Made by a program: the position numbers and the translations under genes | Part shown: piece after piece, positions 1-8,950 of the stretch | Numbering within the stretch: position 1 is the first letter of the stretch | Layout of the letters: each line of letters begins with the position of its first letter | Notes under the pieces: generated by a model | Told to the model about the DNA's origin: nothing | What the model saw: the letters and a program-made list of their open reading frames with translations, nothing else | Databases searched by the model: none | Assembly (NCBI GenBank): GCA_002337525.1 | Contig: DDGG01000006.1 | Location: 12,128-42,017, forward strand | DNA length: 29,890 nt | DNA from: Alphaproteobacteria bacterium UBA1908 | GTDB taxonomy: Bacteria; Pseudomonadota; Alphaproteobacteria; Caedimonadales; UBA1908 | Reading direction: 5' to 3'

Positions 1-178
1 ATGACTTTGAAGGGGGGTCAGGTTTTTCTTCCAGAGGCAAAGAATCAACTGCAGCCGTTAATCGTACCCCGTCTTTTTCTTCTAAAGTCGAAATAATAAG
101 AGCCTCACCACCCAGTTCCCGACGGACAGATGCCATTGCTTCATTCATCGTAGACGCAAAAAATGTTTTCAATCTCAC
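1..178 (-). CDS. flhF: FlhF, flagellar SRP-type GTPase, N-terminal fragment
   Basis: The reading frame enters the window at its left edge, so only the first 59 codons are present. The start is GTG at 178, with a GAGAGG-like ribosome binding site about 10 bases upstream; no ATG lies between it and the upstream in-frame stop. The visible protein begins VRLKTFFASTMNEAM and continues with a VRRELGGEALIIST stretch, the typical N-terminus of FlhF, the SRP-family GTPase that helps place or number polar flagella. The GTPase domain lies outside the window. It follows flhA by 45 bases on the same strand, a common flhA-flhF order, and is probably the next gene of the fliF operon. Identification rests on a short but characteristic N-terminus plus context. 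Confidence 0.85.
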   Translation of the reverse strand, partial: MRLKTFFASTMNEAMASVRRELGGEALIISTLEEKDGVRLTAAVDSLPLEEKPDPPSKS

Positions 179-223
179 ACTACCGGAACCTCTCTTATCA
201 TTGAACCAGGACAGTCATTTTCA

Positions 224-2341
224 TCACAGCCTTGATACTGTTTTTATTTTGGCTTTTGGGTGAACTTCTGCTTGAGACATCACAACCGTTGACGGTCGAA
301 AACGCTCAACAATTGATCGCACATGAGGTCGTACAAGGGGGCCCACCAAAAGAACAGGTATTATTCCCTGGGCGGCCTGCCGATCAAAAACATCACTGAT
401 CCGTGCTGTAAATTCCTGAAGCTTACTGGGGGGTAGAGCGAGCTGGCGATTTTCCCCTTCTCCCATTAACGATTGACTCAGGGTATTGTCCCACTCGGGT
501 GACAACATCACAATGGGTAAAATACCTTCAGAGTCTGCAAAACTTGCACAAAGTTGTCGTGCCATGCGGGTACGAACATGTTCAGTAAGAGCAGAAACAT
601 TTGTTGTAAATGTTGATGCTTCTGACAAAGCCTCTAAAATACCGGGTAAATCACGAATAGAAACTCGTTCAGACAGCAGGTTTTGTAAAACACGTTGAAT
701 AATACCAGTTGTAATTTGTCCCGCCACCAAGTCATCGACCAGCTTTTTATGAGCAGGGTCCATATCATCCAAAAGCTTTTGTGTCTCACTAAAAGTCAGA
801 AGATCCGCTGTATTATCCCTTATAATCTCGCTTAAATGTGTTGTGACGACTGTCATGGGCTCAACAACAGTATATCCTTTTCTTTCTGCTTCTCCTTTTA
901 AGTTACGTCCCACCCACATTGCCTTTAACCCAAATGTTGGTTCAACAGTTTCTTCCCCATCAAGCGCAATCTCTCTACCATCCGGGTCCATTACCAGGAG
1001 TGCGTGAGGACGCACTGAGCCTCGACCCACCTCAATTTCTTTCATCCTGATAACATATTCTTCAGAAGCTAACTGAAGATTATCCTGAAGTCGCACTGTT
1101 GGAAGAATAAAACCAATTTCTTGCGCCAGCTGTTTACGCAAAGACTTAATTTGGTCTGTTAAACGTTTTCCTTCCGGCCCATTCGTCATGGCAAGCAAAC
1201 CATATCCAAGTTCTAATTTGACCTGGTCCATGTGAAGTGCCGAAGCCAGAATCTCTTCATCTGTTTGAGCAGCTTTCTGAGGGCCTTCAAGGGCTCGTTT
1301 TTCTGGATCCCGGGAAGCAATATCCGCATCCGAATTTCTCTTTTTCTCTGATAACTGCCAGGCTGCAGCCCCTGTAAATCCAGCTATTACAAGAAAGGGA
1401 ATTGCAGGAATACCTGGCAAAAGTGACAGGGAAACCATCAAAAATGAACACATCCCCAGGGCAGAAGGGTAGGCACTTAACTGACCAAAAAGAGCCTTGT
1501 CCGCTGAACCAGTTACCCCGGCCTTTGAAACCAGCATACCCGCTGCCGTGGAAACAACCAAAGCAGGAATCTGGGAAATAAGACCATCTCCCACTGTTAA
1601 TAATGTATAGGTGTGGGCCGCCTCGGAAAAAGAGAGAGATTTTTGGGCAACACCAATAATAATACCTCCAATAACGTTAATAAACGTAATACAAAGGCCC
1701 GCAATAGCATCTCCCCGGACAAATTTGGCAGCACCATCCATGGCTCCGAAAAAATTTGACTCGCTCTCCAGATCCTTACGTCTTTTTTTGGCTTCTTCCT
1801 CATCAATCAGTCCAGATGAGAGATCAGCATCAACGGCCATCTGTTTTCCTGGCATTGCATCCAAAGTAAAACGGGCCGAGACTTCCGCAATTCGACCAGA
1901 GCCCTTTGTAATGACAACAAAGTTCACTAGAACCAGGATTGCAAAAACAATAAGACCGATGACAAAGTTGCCTCCCATAACAAAGTTACCAAAAGCCCGA
2001 ATGACTTCTCCTGCAGCCCCTGGTCCTTCATGACCATTACTTAAAATCAAGCGTGTTGAGGCCACATTTAAAGAAAGTCGTAACATTGTCGTTGTCAGTA
2101 AAACTGTCGGGAAAGAACTAAACTCCAAAGGACGCTCGATAAAAAGAGCCGTCATCAAGACTAGAACAGAAAGCATCAAAGATAAAGCCAATGAAATATC
2201 AAGCAACCATTTTGGCATGGGCAAAATTAACATAACCAGAACAGAAACCAGACCTAACGCAAAGGCAATTTCGCTTCGTCGCACCGCATGAATGATCCAA
2301 CTCAAATTAAAGGAAATATTGTTTGCCCGGTCTTGTGCCAT
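224..2341 (-). CDS. flhA: FlhA, flagellar type III export gate protein
   Basis: A 705-residue protein, normal length for FlhA, the nonameric inner-membrane export-gate component that docks chaperone-substrate complexes of the flagellar type III secretion system. The N-terminal half is strongly hydrophobic, with several membrane segments between about residues 25 and 325. The FHIPEP-family signature lies near residues 150-172 (GRIAEVSARFTLDAMPGKQM...), followed by the charged loop with FFGAMDGAAKFVRGDAIA. The C-terminal half is the soluble cytoplasmic domain. The start is ATG preceded by a purine-rich GGAAGAG stretch. It lies 38 bases after flbD and 45 bases before flhF, so it is very likely cotranscribed from the fliF promoter. 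Confidence 0.97.
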   Translation of the reverse strand: MAQDRANNISFNLSWIIHAVRRSEIAFALGLVSVLVMLILPMPKWLLDISLALSLMLSVLVLMTALFIERPLEFSSFPTVLLTTTMLRLSLNVASTRLILSNGHEGPGAAGEVIRAFGNFVMGGNFVIGLIVFAILVLVNFVVITKGSGRIAEVSARFTLDAMPGKQMAVDADLSSGLIDEEEAKKRRKDLESESNFFGAMDGAAKFVRGDAIAGLCITFINVIGGIIIGVAQKSLSFSEAAHTYTLLTVGDGLISQIPALVVSTAAGMLVSKAGVTGSADKALFGQLSAYPSALGMCSFLMVSLSLLPGIPAIPFLVIAGFTGAAAWQLSEKKRNSDADIASRDPEKRALEGPQKAAQTDEEILASALHMDQVKLELGYGLLAMTNGPEGKRLTDQIKSLRKQLAQEIGFILPTVRLQDNLQLASEEYVIRMKEIEVGRGSVRPHALLVMDPDGREIALDGEETVEPTFGLKAMWVGRNLKGEAERKGYTVVEPMTVVTTHLSEIIRDNTADLLTFSETQKLLDDMDPAHKKLVDDLVAGQITTGIIQRVLQNLLSERVSIRDLPGILEALSEASTFTTNVSALTEHVRTRMARQLCASFADSEGILPIVMLSPEWDNTLSQSLMGEGENRQLALPPSKLQEFTARISDVFDRQAAQGIIPVLLVGPLVRPHVRSIVERFRPSTVVMSQAEVHPKAKIKTVSRL

Positions 2342-2379
2342 TTTTTATCTCTCTTCCCCTCCGATTTTACACAGCCAAC

Positions 2380-3750
2380 TTACTGTGAAGCCGCTGTTTT
2401 ATAAGGGTCTTGACGGCTTTGTGGTATATCTTCTCCTTCATCCATATACTGACGTAATTTATTACGTAAAGTTCGTATTGATATTCCCAAAACATTAGCA
2501 GCCTGCGTTCTATTGCCAAGACAATGGCCCAGAGTCCCCAGGATAAGATCTCGTTCAACTGATGCCAGGCTTCTGCCAACAAAAGCACTTTTAAAGGAAG
2601 CATCGCCCGTTTCATGAAAAGCATCTCCAGTTCCCGATTGGACCTCTCCCTTAAGACCGGAAAGATGCAGAACGTCACTTGAAATCTTGTCACTGGTTGC
2701 CAGTAAAACAGCACGATGAAGTGTGTTTTCCAATTCTCTTATATTACCTCTCCAGGGATGTTGTCTTAGCATTTTCCTAGCATCTTCATCCAGCGACTTA
2801 GGAGAAAGGGAATTTGCTGCTATAAATTTTTCAACAAAATAATCTGCAAGACGTTCTATATCCATAGGACGTTCTCTTAAAGGAGGAATATGAAGCGAGA
2901 TCACATTTAATCGAAAATATAAGTCCTCCCTGAATTGGCCTTCCTTAACGGCTTTTTCCATATCCCGGTTGCTGGTTGCAAGAATACGAATATCAACCTT
3001 CACAGGTTTATTCCCTCCAACACGATCAATCTCGCGCTCCTGAATTGCGCGCAAAAGTTTTGCCTGAAGACTAGGATCCATTTCCGTCACCTCATCAAGC
3101 AAAAGAGTTCCTCCGTTTGCTTCTTCAAACTTTCCAACACGACGTGCCACGGCACCTGTAAAAGCCCCTTTTTCATGACCGAAGAGTTCCGATTCCAACA
3201 AATTCTCCGGAATTGCAGCGCAATTAATAGAAATAAAAGGAGCCGTTGATCGCCGGCTTTTTTGGTGTATGAAGCGTGCCATAACTTCTTTACCAGTCCC
3301 TGACTCTCCTGTAATTAAAACACTGGCATCACTGGGAGCAATTTGCTCTGCCAGATGGATAACGCGTTCCATCGCGGGGTCATGATGAATTAAAGTATCC
3401 TCATCGCGAGCAACACTTTCTATCACACCGGCTATTAGCTCTGCATTAGGGGGAAGAGGAATATATTCCTTGGCACCCGCTTTAATAGCATCAACAGCAG
3501 TTTTAGCATCCGTTCCAATACCACATGCAACAACAGGAACGGTCATACGCTCTGATAATAATTGAGAAACAAGATCTGCAACCTTGAGTGCTACATCAAT
3601 CATCACAAGATCAGCACCCTTACCTTCCCTCAGAAATGTAAGTGCCTGATCAATTGAATCAACCTGGGCAACCTTTGCGTCACGCTTCATGGCAATCTTT
3701 GTTGCTGTTCCAATGTGACCATGAAGTTTTCCAATGATTAAAAGCCTCAC
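2380..3750 (-). CDS. flbD: FlbD-type sigma-54 flagellar transcription activator
   Basis: A 456-residue NtrC-family protein: receiver-like domain (about 1-120), AAA+ sigma-54 interaction domain with Walker A GESGTGKE (148-155), GAFTGA loop (195-200) and Walker B GTLLLDE (214-220), then a Fis-type helix-turn-helix near 412-440. The N-terminus (MRLLIIGKLHGH) lacks the acidic pair that binds magnesium in true receivers; Asp52 is kept, but the conserved Lys after EYIP is replaced by Leu. A degenerate receiver is typical of Caulobacter FlbD, which switches on late flagellar promoters and represses fliF once basal body assembly proceeds. The start is GTG with a strong GGGGAGGA site 8 bases upstream. 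It sits in the fliF operon between fliN and flhA, as expected for FlbD rather than FleQ/FlrC. Confidence 0.9.
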   Translation of the reverse strand: MRLLIIGKLHGHIGTATKIAMKRDAKVAQVDSIDQALTFLREGKGADLVMIDVALKVADLVSQLLSERMTVPVVACGIGTDAKTAVDAIKAGAKEYIPLPPNAELIAGVIESVARDEDTLIHHDPAMERVIHLAEQIAPSDASVLITGESGTGKEVMARFIHQKSRRSTAPFISINCAAIPENLLESELFGHEKGAFTGAVARRVGKFEEANGGTLLLDEVTEMDPSLQAKLLRAIQEREIDRVGGNKPVKVDIRILATSNRDMEKAVKEGQFREDLYFRLNVISLHIPPLRERPMDIERLADYFVEKFIAANSLSPKSLDEDARKMLRQHPWRGNIRELENTLHRAVLLATSDKISSDVLHLSGLKGEVQSGTGDAFHETGDASFKSAFVGRSLASVERDLILGTLGHCLGNRTQAANVLGISIRTLRNKLRQYMDEGEDIPQSRQDPYKTAASQ

Positions 3751-3797
3751 TAGAAATATCCTCCCCTGTGTCTGATTTTCATGTTTGACAAAATCGA

Positions 3798-4196
3798 CTA
3801 AGATGCCTTATCGGCTTTAATGATTTCAGTCATTGTAATCCCTAAATGATCATCAACAACAACAACTTCGCCTCGGGCAACAAGACGGTTATTTACATAA
3901 ACATCAATCGCCTCTCCTACTTTTCGATCCAGCTCAATCACAGCTCCACGCCCCATCTTGAGAAGCTGATTAACTTTCATATTTGTGCGCCCTAAAACAG
4001 CAGAAACCTGAACAGGAACATCATAAACCGCTGCAAGATCCCCTTTTTCCGCAAAGGAAGACTCTCTTTGCTGATCGGAAATGCTCTCTGTTCCTTCAAA
4101 TTCACTCAGATCAACTTTGGAAGATTCTTCTTCTCTGGAAGGGGATTTCTGGTCTTCATCTCCCTGAACCGGAGGTTTTTCATCATGGCTCATCAT
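3798..4196 (-). CDS. fliN: FliN, flagellar motor switch protein
   Basis: A 132-residue protein with an acidic, low-complexity N-terminus (about 1-50) and a C-terminal SpoA domain (about 55-128: VYDVPVQVSAVLGRT, LLKMGRGAVIELDR, IDVYVNNRLVARGEVVVVDD). This is the FliN part of the C-ring, which helps set rotation sense and binds the FliH-FliI export complex. Two adjacent ATG codons (ATGATGAGC) follow an AGGAG site; either could serve, and the longer form is given. It lies 14 bases after fliH and 47 bases before flbD in the same operon. Length and domain layout are normal for alphaproteobacterial FliN. Confidence 0.95.
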   Translation of the reverse strand: MMSHDEKPPVQGDEDQKSPSREEESSKVDLSEFEGTESISDQQRESSFAEKGDLAAVYDVPVQVSAVLGRTNMKVNQLLKMGRGAVIELDRKVGEAIDVYVNNRLVARGEVVVVDDHLGITMTEIIKADKAS

Positions 4197-4210
4197 TTAT
4201 TCTCCTGTCA

Positions 4211-4954
4211 TTATTTGGTATCAGTTATCAGATTCTGGCAACCCTCATTTTCGATGGCATCCAAACCTTCTTCAAACTCATCATTATTCTTTTGTTCAAT
4301 ATTCGGTGGAGACTCAATTTTTGTCTCACCACTTTTACGTATAGGATCAAGGTCAGTTGTTGCCCCTAAACGCTCCAGACACTCATCTATTTCTTTAAAT
4401 ATGCGAGAAGAAAGACGCTCTAGTCCACCTCCTTCCCACATCAGGCGACAATCTGATTTATCAAGATCTGGCGCGGCCTGAACCTTAAAATGAATATTTT
4501 TTATCTCTCCCTCTTTTGTAGAAGATAACTTTCCCCTCAGGGCTTCGACTGTCTCAGGATGGACAAAAACTTCTATTTCTCGAGAGGGGGGCTCTTGATC
4601 AAATGCCTTGGAAATAGTTGTCAAAACTTCTTCTATTGCGCACTGATTTGCCATAGTTGGAAATAATTTTTCCAGGCATTTTTGAAGAACACGAGACAAG
4701 ATCACCTGAGACTTTTCCCGATGTTGGGTTTGTTCTTCAAGAAGGCTTAATAGTCTAGCATTTATGTCGCGGAGTTGCTCTGTATTGCGTGCATCTATAC
4801 CTTGCTGAGCTTCTTCAAAACCCTTGGTAAACCCTTTTGAATATTCTTCTTCGAGACATTTTTTATGATGCTCAACAGAAATGGCTTGTTCACGCGCCAA
4901 AATTTCTTCAGGATCAAAGGAGGTTTCAAAAAGGAATTTTTGGGGCTTTGACAT
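4211..4954 (-). CDS. fliH: FliH/FlbE, flagellar export regulator
   Basis: A 247-residue, glutamate-rich protein recognised by position between fliG and fliN, by its helical and probably coiled-coil middle (about 20-100), and by a FliH-like C-terminal region (about 120-200) with a short motif around EIEVFVHPETVEALR and CRLMWEGGGLE. FliH dimers hold the FliI ATPase at the C-ring and regulate export; the Caulobacter counterpart is FlbE. A poorly conserved acidic tail follows residue 205. Its ATG directly abuts the fliG stop codon (4955-4957), implying translational coupling. FliH sequences diverge fast, so the name depends partly on context. Confidence 0.85.
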   Translation of the reverse strand: MSKPQKFLFETSFDPEEILAREQAISVEHHKKCLEEEYSKGFTKGFEEAQQGIDARNTEQLRDINARLLSLLEEQTQHREKSQVILSRVLQKCLEKLFPTMANQCAIEEVLTTISKAFDQEPPSREIEVFVHPETVEALRGKLSSTKEGEIKNIHFKVQAAPDLDKSDCRLMWEGGGLERLSSRIFKEIDECLERLGATTDLDPIRKSGETKIESPPNIEQKNNDEFEEGLDAIENEGCQNLITDTK

Positions 4955-6004
4955 CTATTCTATCATTTCCTCTTCACCTGGTTCAGAAATAACAATTTCA
5001 CCATTTTCCGCAAGTTCCTTGGTCTGGTTTACAATAGCAAGTTGTGCTTCTTCCACATCCTTTAATTTCACCATGCCCATACCCGCAATATCTTCCTTCA
5101 TCAGCTTTGCAGCACGTTCAGACATGTTGCCAAAGAAAAGTTCTTTAATGCTTTCAGGAGCCCCTTTCAACGCCAATGCCAACTTGGCTTTATCTGAAAC
5201 CCGAATAACAGTTTGGACACCTGTTGCATCCAGTTTAACAAGATCTTCAAAGGTAAACATAAGAGACTTGATACGCTCAGCCGCTTCGGGACTTTCTTTG
5301 TCCAGAGACTCCATAAACTGGCCTTCTGTCGAGCGGTCAAAAGCGTTAAAAATTTCAGCCATATGTTCGTAAGGATCCGCTTGACTGGTACGAACCAGAT
5401 TGCTCATAAATTCAGTCTTTAGTGTTTCCTCAACTGTGTCGATAATTTCTTTTTGAACAACATCCATCTTTAACATACGTTGCATGACGTCCTGTGCAAC
5501 GTCTCTGGGTAACAAAGCAAAAACTTTTGCCGCATGATCTGGCTTAATTTTTGATAAAACAACTGCTGCTGTTTGTGGGTATTCATTCTGCAAGTACCCG
5601 GCGAGGACTTCTTCTCCAACATTTCCGAGCTTATCCCACATCGTACGGCCTGCCGGTCCCCGAATTTCCTCCATAATAGAGTTAACTTTTTCATTATCAA
5701 AAAATTTTCTCAAAAGTCTTTCAGTTGATTCAAAGCTTCCAAAAAGAGTTGCCCCAGACCCCATGGAATCTGCAAATTCGACATAAAGATCTTCAACAAC
5801 TTCGGCCTTTACCTTACCCAGGTTTGCCATTTTTTGAGAGAGCTCAAGAACTTCATGCGCATCCAGTTGATCAAAAATACGTTTCACCTGATCATCAGGA
5901 AGAGACAGCATGAGGGCAGCCGCTTTTTCTGGCCCGGGTAAAGATGTACTAAGAGATAGGGATTTCATACCACGCTGGGGGGCTTGAAGTGCACTAGATA
6001 CCAT
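4955..6004 (-). CDS. fliG: FliG, flagellar motor switch protein
   Basis: A 349-residue FliG of normal length. FliG joins the MS-ring protein FliF to the C-ring and its C-terminal helix interacts with the stator. Visible features: the N-terminal FliF-binding domain (GPEKAAALMLSLPDDQVKRI, about 24-43), the middle-domain EHPQ motif in the variant EYPQ (141-144) within NEYPQTAAVVLSKIKP, and the charged C-terminal torque region (KGAPESIKELFFGNMSERAA). The ATG follows an AAGGGAGC site about 8 bases upstream. It begins two bases after the fliF stop and ends exactly at fliH. Confidence 0.97.
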   Translation of the reverse strand: MVSSALQAPQRGMKSLSLSTSLPGPEKAAALMLSLPDDQVKRIFDQLDAHEVLELSQKMANLGKVKAEVVEDLYVEFADSMGSGATLFGSFESTERLLRKFFDNEKVNSIMEEIRGPAGRTMWDKLGNVGEEVLAGYLQNEYPQTAAVVLSKIKPDHAAKVFALLPRDVAQDVMQRMLKMDVVQKEIIDTVEETLKTEFMSNLVRTSQADPYEHMAEIFNAFDRSTEGQFMESLDKESPEAAERIKSLMFTFEDLVKLDATGVQTVIRVSDKAKLALALKGAPESIKELFFGNMSERAAKLMKEDIAGMGMVKLKDVEEAQLAIVNQTKELAENGEIVISEPGEEEMIE

Positions 6005-6006
6005 CT

Positions 6007-7680
6007 TTAAGCTCCCTTCTGATTTTCATAAAGCCAACCGCGAACCACATTTACCGCCCCTTCTGTATTTTCATCAATCAGTTCACCAACGGTCTTAAGA
6101 GAAGAAGCCCTGACTTGTCCCTCAACTTGTTTCATGGTCACCATTTCTTCAAGCGCCTTGGGAATACCAGAGTCATCAAAATCTTCTTTGTCTGAAGAAG
6201 GTAAAGCCTTTTGTTCGGAAGGTGGTAAAGAAGCCGTCGGTTCGTTTGGCAACGCCTGTGTATCTTCATTAGCAATCTGATCTTCTTTTTTAGTCTCTGA
6301 ATTCAATATCCTTGAAACCATAGGTTTAACAACCATCAGAAGCGCCATAAGGCCCAAGATACCGATAATCAGAGATTCGGCCAGCCTAACAAGGTCAGAG
6401 GTAGAAAGCCCCAAAAAGGTCTCGGGTGCGCCCGTTCCTTCAAGACCCCTCATAGGAGCAAATCGCATATTAGTTACTTCAATACTGTCACCTCGTTCCT
6501 CATTAAACCCAATGGCATTCTTGACAAGATTTGTTAATTTTTCCAGCTCTTCCTGTGAACGAGGTTCATAAGCTGGCTCTCCTCCTGCTTCTGGCACAGA
6601 ATAACGGCCATCAACCAGAACAGCCACTGATAATCTCTTAATCCCACCTGTTTCTCGAACGTGTGACTTAACCTTTTTAGAAATTTCATAATTAATCGTT
6701 TCTTCTGAACGATTAGAAGAGGATTTAGTTCCCGCAGCCTCATTTCCTTCTGCTCCCGGTAGATTGTTTTCAACGGTTACAGCTTGTTCTGATTCTGCAC
6801 TTTTTTCATCTGTTGTCACTGTCTGGCTAGATCGCACAACCTGGCCATCAGGATCAAATATTTCTGAATTCTCTGTAATACGGTCAAAATCCATTTCAAG
6901 AGAGACTTCTGAACGAACCTTGCCTTCTCCTACGTACTTGGAAACAAGACCTTCGATTGTACGGGACAATCTATCTTCATAGGCTAGACGTTTTTCCTCC
7001 AGATTGGTTGCCGTCAGCATGTCACTATCTTCATCTCCACGTGCCAGCAAGTTTCCTCTATCGTCAACAATTGAAACACGTTCCGGAGAAAGACCCGGAA
7101 CAGCTGCAGCAACAAGTTGTTGAATAGCAAGAACACGTCGCGCCGGGAGCGTGCCAGCACCCGTCATTGTGATCATGATAGAGGCGCTGGGTTCTTCACG
7201 ATCCCGGCTAAATAGTTTGCGTTTGGGTAAAACAAGATGAACTCTCGCGCTGGCGACTTGTGCAATTGCGCCAATTGTTCGAGCAAGCTCCCCTTCAAGG
7301 GCTCTAAGATGGTTAATGTTTTGAACAAAACTGGAAACGCCCAGGCTTTCTCCCTTATCAAAAATCTCGTATCCCATTGAACCACCGCGCGGCAATCCCG
7401 CTTCTGCCAGATCCAGCCGCAACCGTGCAACACGATCAGAAGGCACAAAAACCTGACCGCCGCCACCTCGGACCTCGACAGGGATATCCATTGATTCCAG
7501 ACGCGAAACAATTTTGCCGGCATCGGCCATATCAAGATCAGCGTAAAGAAGAGCCATATCCGGCTTTGCAAGCCGTGATGTCAAATATAAAAAACCACTG
7601 GCCATTCCTATTAAAAGGCTCGCAATAATAGCGAGCTTTACAACCCCAAGTCTTTTAAGCGTTTCCACAAAAGAGTCCAA
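6007..7680 (-). CDS. fliF: FliF, flagellar MS-ring protein
   Basis: A 557-residue FliF, which multimerises into the inner-membrane MS-ring that nucleates the basal body. A first membrane helix lies near residues 15-34 and a second near 435-460, flanking a large periplasmic region with ring-building motifs (DLDMADAGKIVSRLE, LRALEGELARTI, ARVHLVLPKRKLF, PSASIMITM). A charged cytoplasmic tail ends in the FliG-binding segment. The start codon is TTG, supported by a strong AGGGGAG site 5-6 bases upstream; no ATG fits better. It is the first gene of the flagellar operon, with a CtrA-type box about 65 bases upstream of the start. Confidence 0.97.
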   Translation of the reverse strand: MDSFVETLKRLGVVKLAIIASLLIGMASGFLYLTSRLAKPDMALLYADLDMADAGKIVSRLESMDIPVEVRGGGGQVFVPSDRVARLRLDLAEAGLPRGGSMGYEIFDKGESLGVSSFVQNINHLRALEGELARTIGAIAQVASARVHLVLPKRKLFSRDREEPSASIMITMTGAGTLPARRVLAIQQLVAAAVPGLSPERVSIVDDRGNLLARGDEDSDMLTATNLEEKRLAYEDRLSRTIEGLVSKYVGEGKVRSEVSLEMDFDRITENSEIFDPDGQVVRSSQTVTTDEKSAESEQAVTVENNLPGAEGNEAAGTKSSSNRSEETINYEISKKVKSHVRETGGIKRLSVAVLVDGRYSVPEAGGEPAYEPRSQEELEKLTNLVKNAIGFNEERGDSIEVTNMRFAPMRGLEGTGAPETFLGLSTSDLVRLAESLIIGILGLMALLMVVKPMVSRILNSETKKEDQIANEDTQALPNEPTASLPPSEQKALPSSDKEDFDDSGIPKALEEMVTMKQVEGQVRASSLKTVGELIDENTEGAVNVVRGWLYENQKGA

Positions 7681-7742
7681 GAAACTCCCCTTATTTTCAA
7701 TTTATTTTAAATTTCCTCGATAGTATCCTAAAGACTAATTCC

Positions 7743-7758
7743 TTAACAAAGTGTTAAC
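7743..7758 (-). promoter_or_regulatory. CtrA-type box upstream of fliF
   Basis: TTAACAAAGTGTTAAC matches the full CtrA consensus TTAA-N7-TTAAC, and is also a near-perfect palindrome (TTAACA-AAG-TGTTAA). It lies about 65 bases upstream of the fliF TTG start in a 295-base AT-rich divergent intergenic region (7681-7975). CtrA activates the fliF operon in Caulobacter, so the location is meaningful. No convincing sigma-54 -24/-12 element was seen for fliF. The rest of the gap shows only AT-rich sequence. Whether this genome encodes CtrA cannot be seen here. Confidence 0.6.
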
Positions 7759-7975
7759 AGAGGAAAAAAATACCCCCAAACAGGCATTTTTTTCCAACTC
7801 AAGAAAAAGAAGTCTAAAATTACAAAAGCAAAAAATACCTTTTTAAACACGAAAATCCTTGCACCAGGACCCAGAGTCGCTATGATCTTAAAGTCTTTTA
7901 TTTTGTCCAGAAAACTTAGGAAAGATATACTTTAAAAGTCCTAAAAAAGAGATGGCACTAAACCAAGGATTAATA

Positions 7976-8758
7976 ATGCTCGATTCATTTGCACAAGCAG
8001 CCCTTTTTGTTACAAGCGAATATTTTATTATCGCGCTCGTTTCTGTTGGGTACCTAACCTATCAAAAACCGATTTTTGGTCGTGCACTTTTTCTATTGCT
8101 CTTTACAATGATCCTGAATCCCTTTTTAAAGGATATTTGGCAAATCCCTCTTAACCCGGCTCTTGGTAAAACAGGCTATAGTTTTCCAAGTGGCCATATG
8201 CAAGCGACAACAGTTTTATGGCTTTGGCTTGCTTTTGACTTGAAAAAACCTTTTTTTGCAGCCTCTTCTATCATTCTTCTTGGGGTTGTAGGATTTTCGT
8301 TGCATCATTTCGGATATCACGACTGGCAAGATATTAGTGCTGCCGTTGGTTTTGCCGTTGCCAGTATTTTGGTATTTGCAGTTGTAACAAAACTGCTCAA
8401 AGAAAAGTGGCACCCCTACCTTGGCTCCGTTCTAGCTCTTTTAGGGCTGGTGTTAATTCATTTTACATCAACACACCAAGCTCATGTATGGATTGCAATT
8501 GGCGCTCTTTTTGGTTTTTCAGCAGGGTGGTCCCTTTATCATCGTTGGGACCCGGAGCAATGGCTCTTTAAAAAACGCTTCAAAGTAGCGTCCGGTTTTG
8601 CAGGAATTTTTATTGTTTATGTGTTAACAGAATTTATTGAAAACTTCCTGGTACAAGAAACTTTCAACTTTGTTCGCTTTTTTCTTGTTGCCCTTTGGGT
8701 CAGCTATGGAGCAGAATTTTTTGTCTTCAAAGTACACCAGAAAATTCACAAATCTTAG
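7976..8758 (+). CDS. PAP2-superfamily membrane phosphatase-like protein
   Basis: A polytopic membrane protein with a PAP2 core: K52 of motif 1 in KDIWQIP, motif 2 YSFPSGHM (SGH at 72-74) and motif 3 SLHHFGYHDWQD with H115 and D119. PAP2 enzymes dephosphorylate lipid phosphates such as undecaprenyl diphosphate, phosphatidate or lipid A at the periplasmic face. Both conserved arginines are changed: Leu59 in motif 1 (KX6RP) and Leu109 in motif 3 (SRX5HX3D), so activity is uncertain. About 120 further residues after the core are hydrophobic, making it longer than minimal PAP2 proteins. I chose ATG 7976 because AAGGA lies 7 bases upstream; an in-frame ATG at 7952 adds eight residues but has a poor site. 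It stands alone, divergent from fliF. Confidence 0.75.
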   Translation: MLDSFAQAALFVTSEYFIIALVSVGYLTYQKPIFGRALFLLLFTMILNPFLKDIWQIPLNPALGKTGYSFPSGHMQATTVLWLWLAFDLKKPFFAASSIILLGVVGFSLHHFGYHDWQDISAAVGFAVASILVFAVVTKLLKEKWHPYLGSVLALLGLVLIHFTSTHQAHVWIAIGALFGFSAGWSLYHRWDPEQWLFKKRFKVASGFAGIFIVYVLTEFIENFLVQETFNFVRFFLVALWVSYGAEFFVFKVHQKIHKS

Positions 8759-8879
8759 CTGAAGCCTTTTTTAACTGATCGCATGTTATGGGTCACCTGA
8801 GCTCATTTTTGTGAATTTGAGGACATTTTTCCTGGAGCACTAACGCTCGTCGCACCTTGGTCTTAAAAACGAATGTTTC

Positions 8880-8905
8880 CTCCCCAAAAAGGGAAAAAGG
8901 GGGAG
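8880..8905. terminator. G:C stem between convergent genes, possible terminator
   Basis: CTCCCC (8880-8885) and GGGGAG (8900-8905) can form a 6-bp stem in the 192-base gap between the convergent PAP2 gene and lptD. No clean T-run follows on either strand, so termination is a weak inference. The same gap also has a small GAGC/GCTC hairpin near 8836-8849. No gene is visible in it. Confidence 0.3.
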
Positions 8906-8950
8906 AAGTAAAGTAACAAATTAAGCTTTAAACCTTTGTCGTTGAGGTTC

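Noticed and set aside
1611..2033. 140-codon open frame antisense to flhA
   Set aside because: Composition follows the reverse complement of FlhA codons; no ribosome site and no plausible protein features.
7953..7968. Sigma-54 promoter (TGGCAC start) before the PAP2 gene
   Set aside because: The -12 GC element is absent at the required distance, and the motif is at the wrong place for the chosen start.
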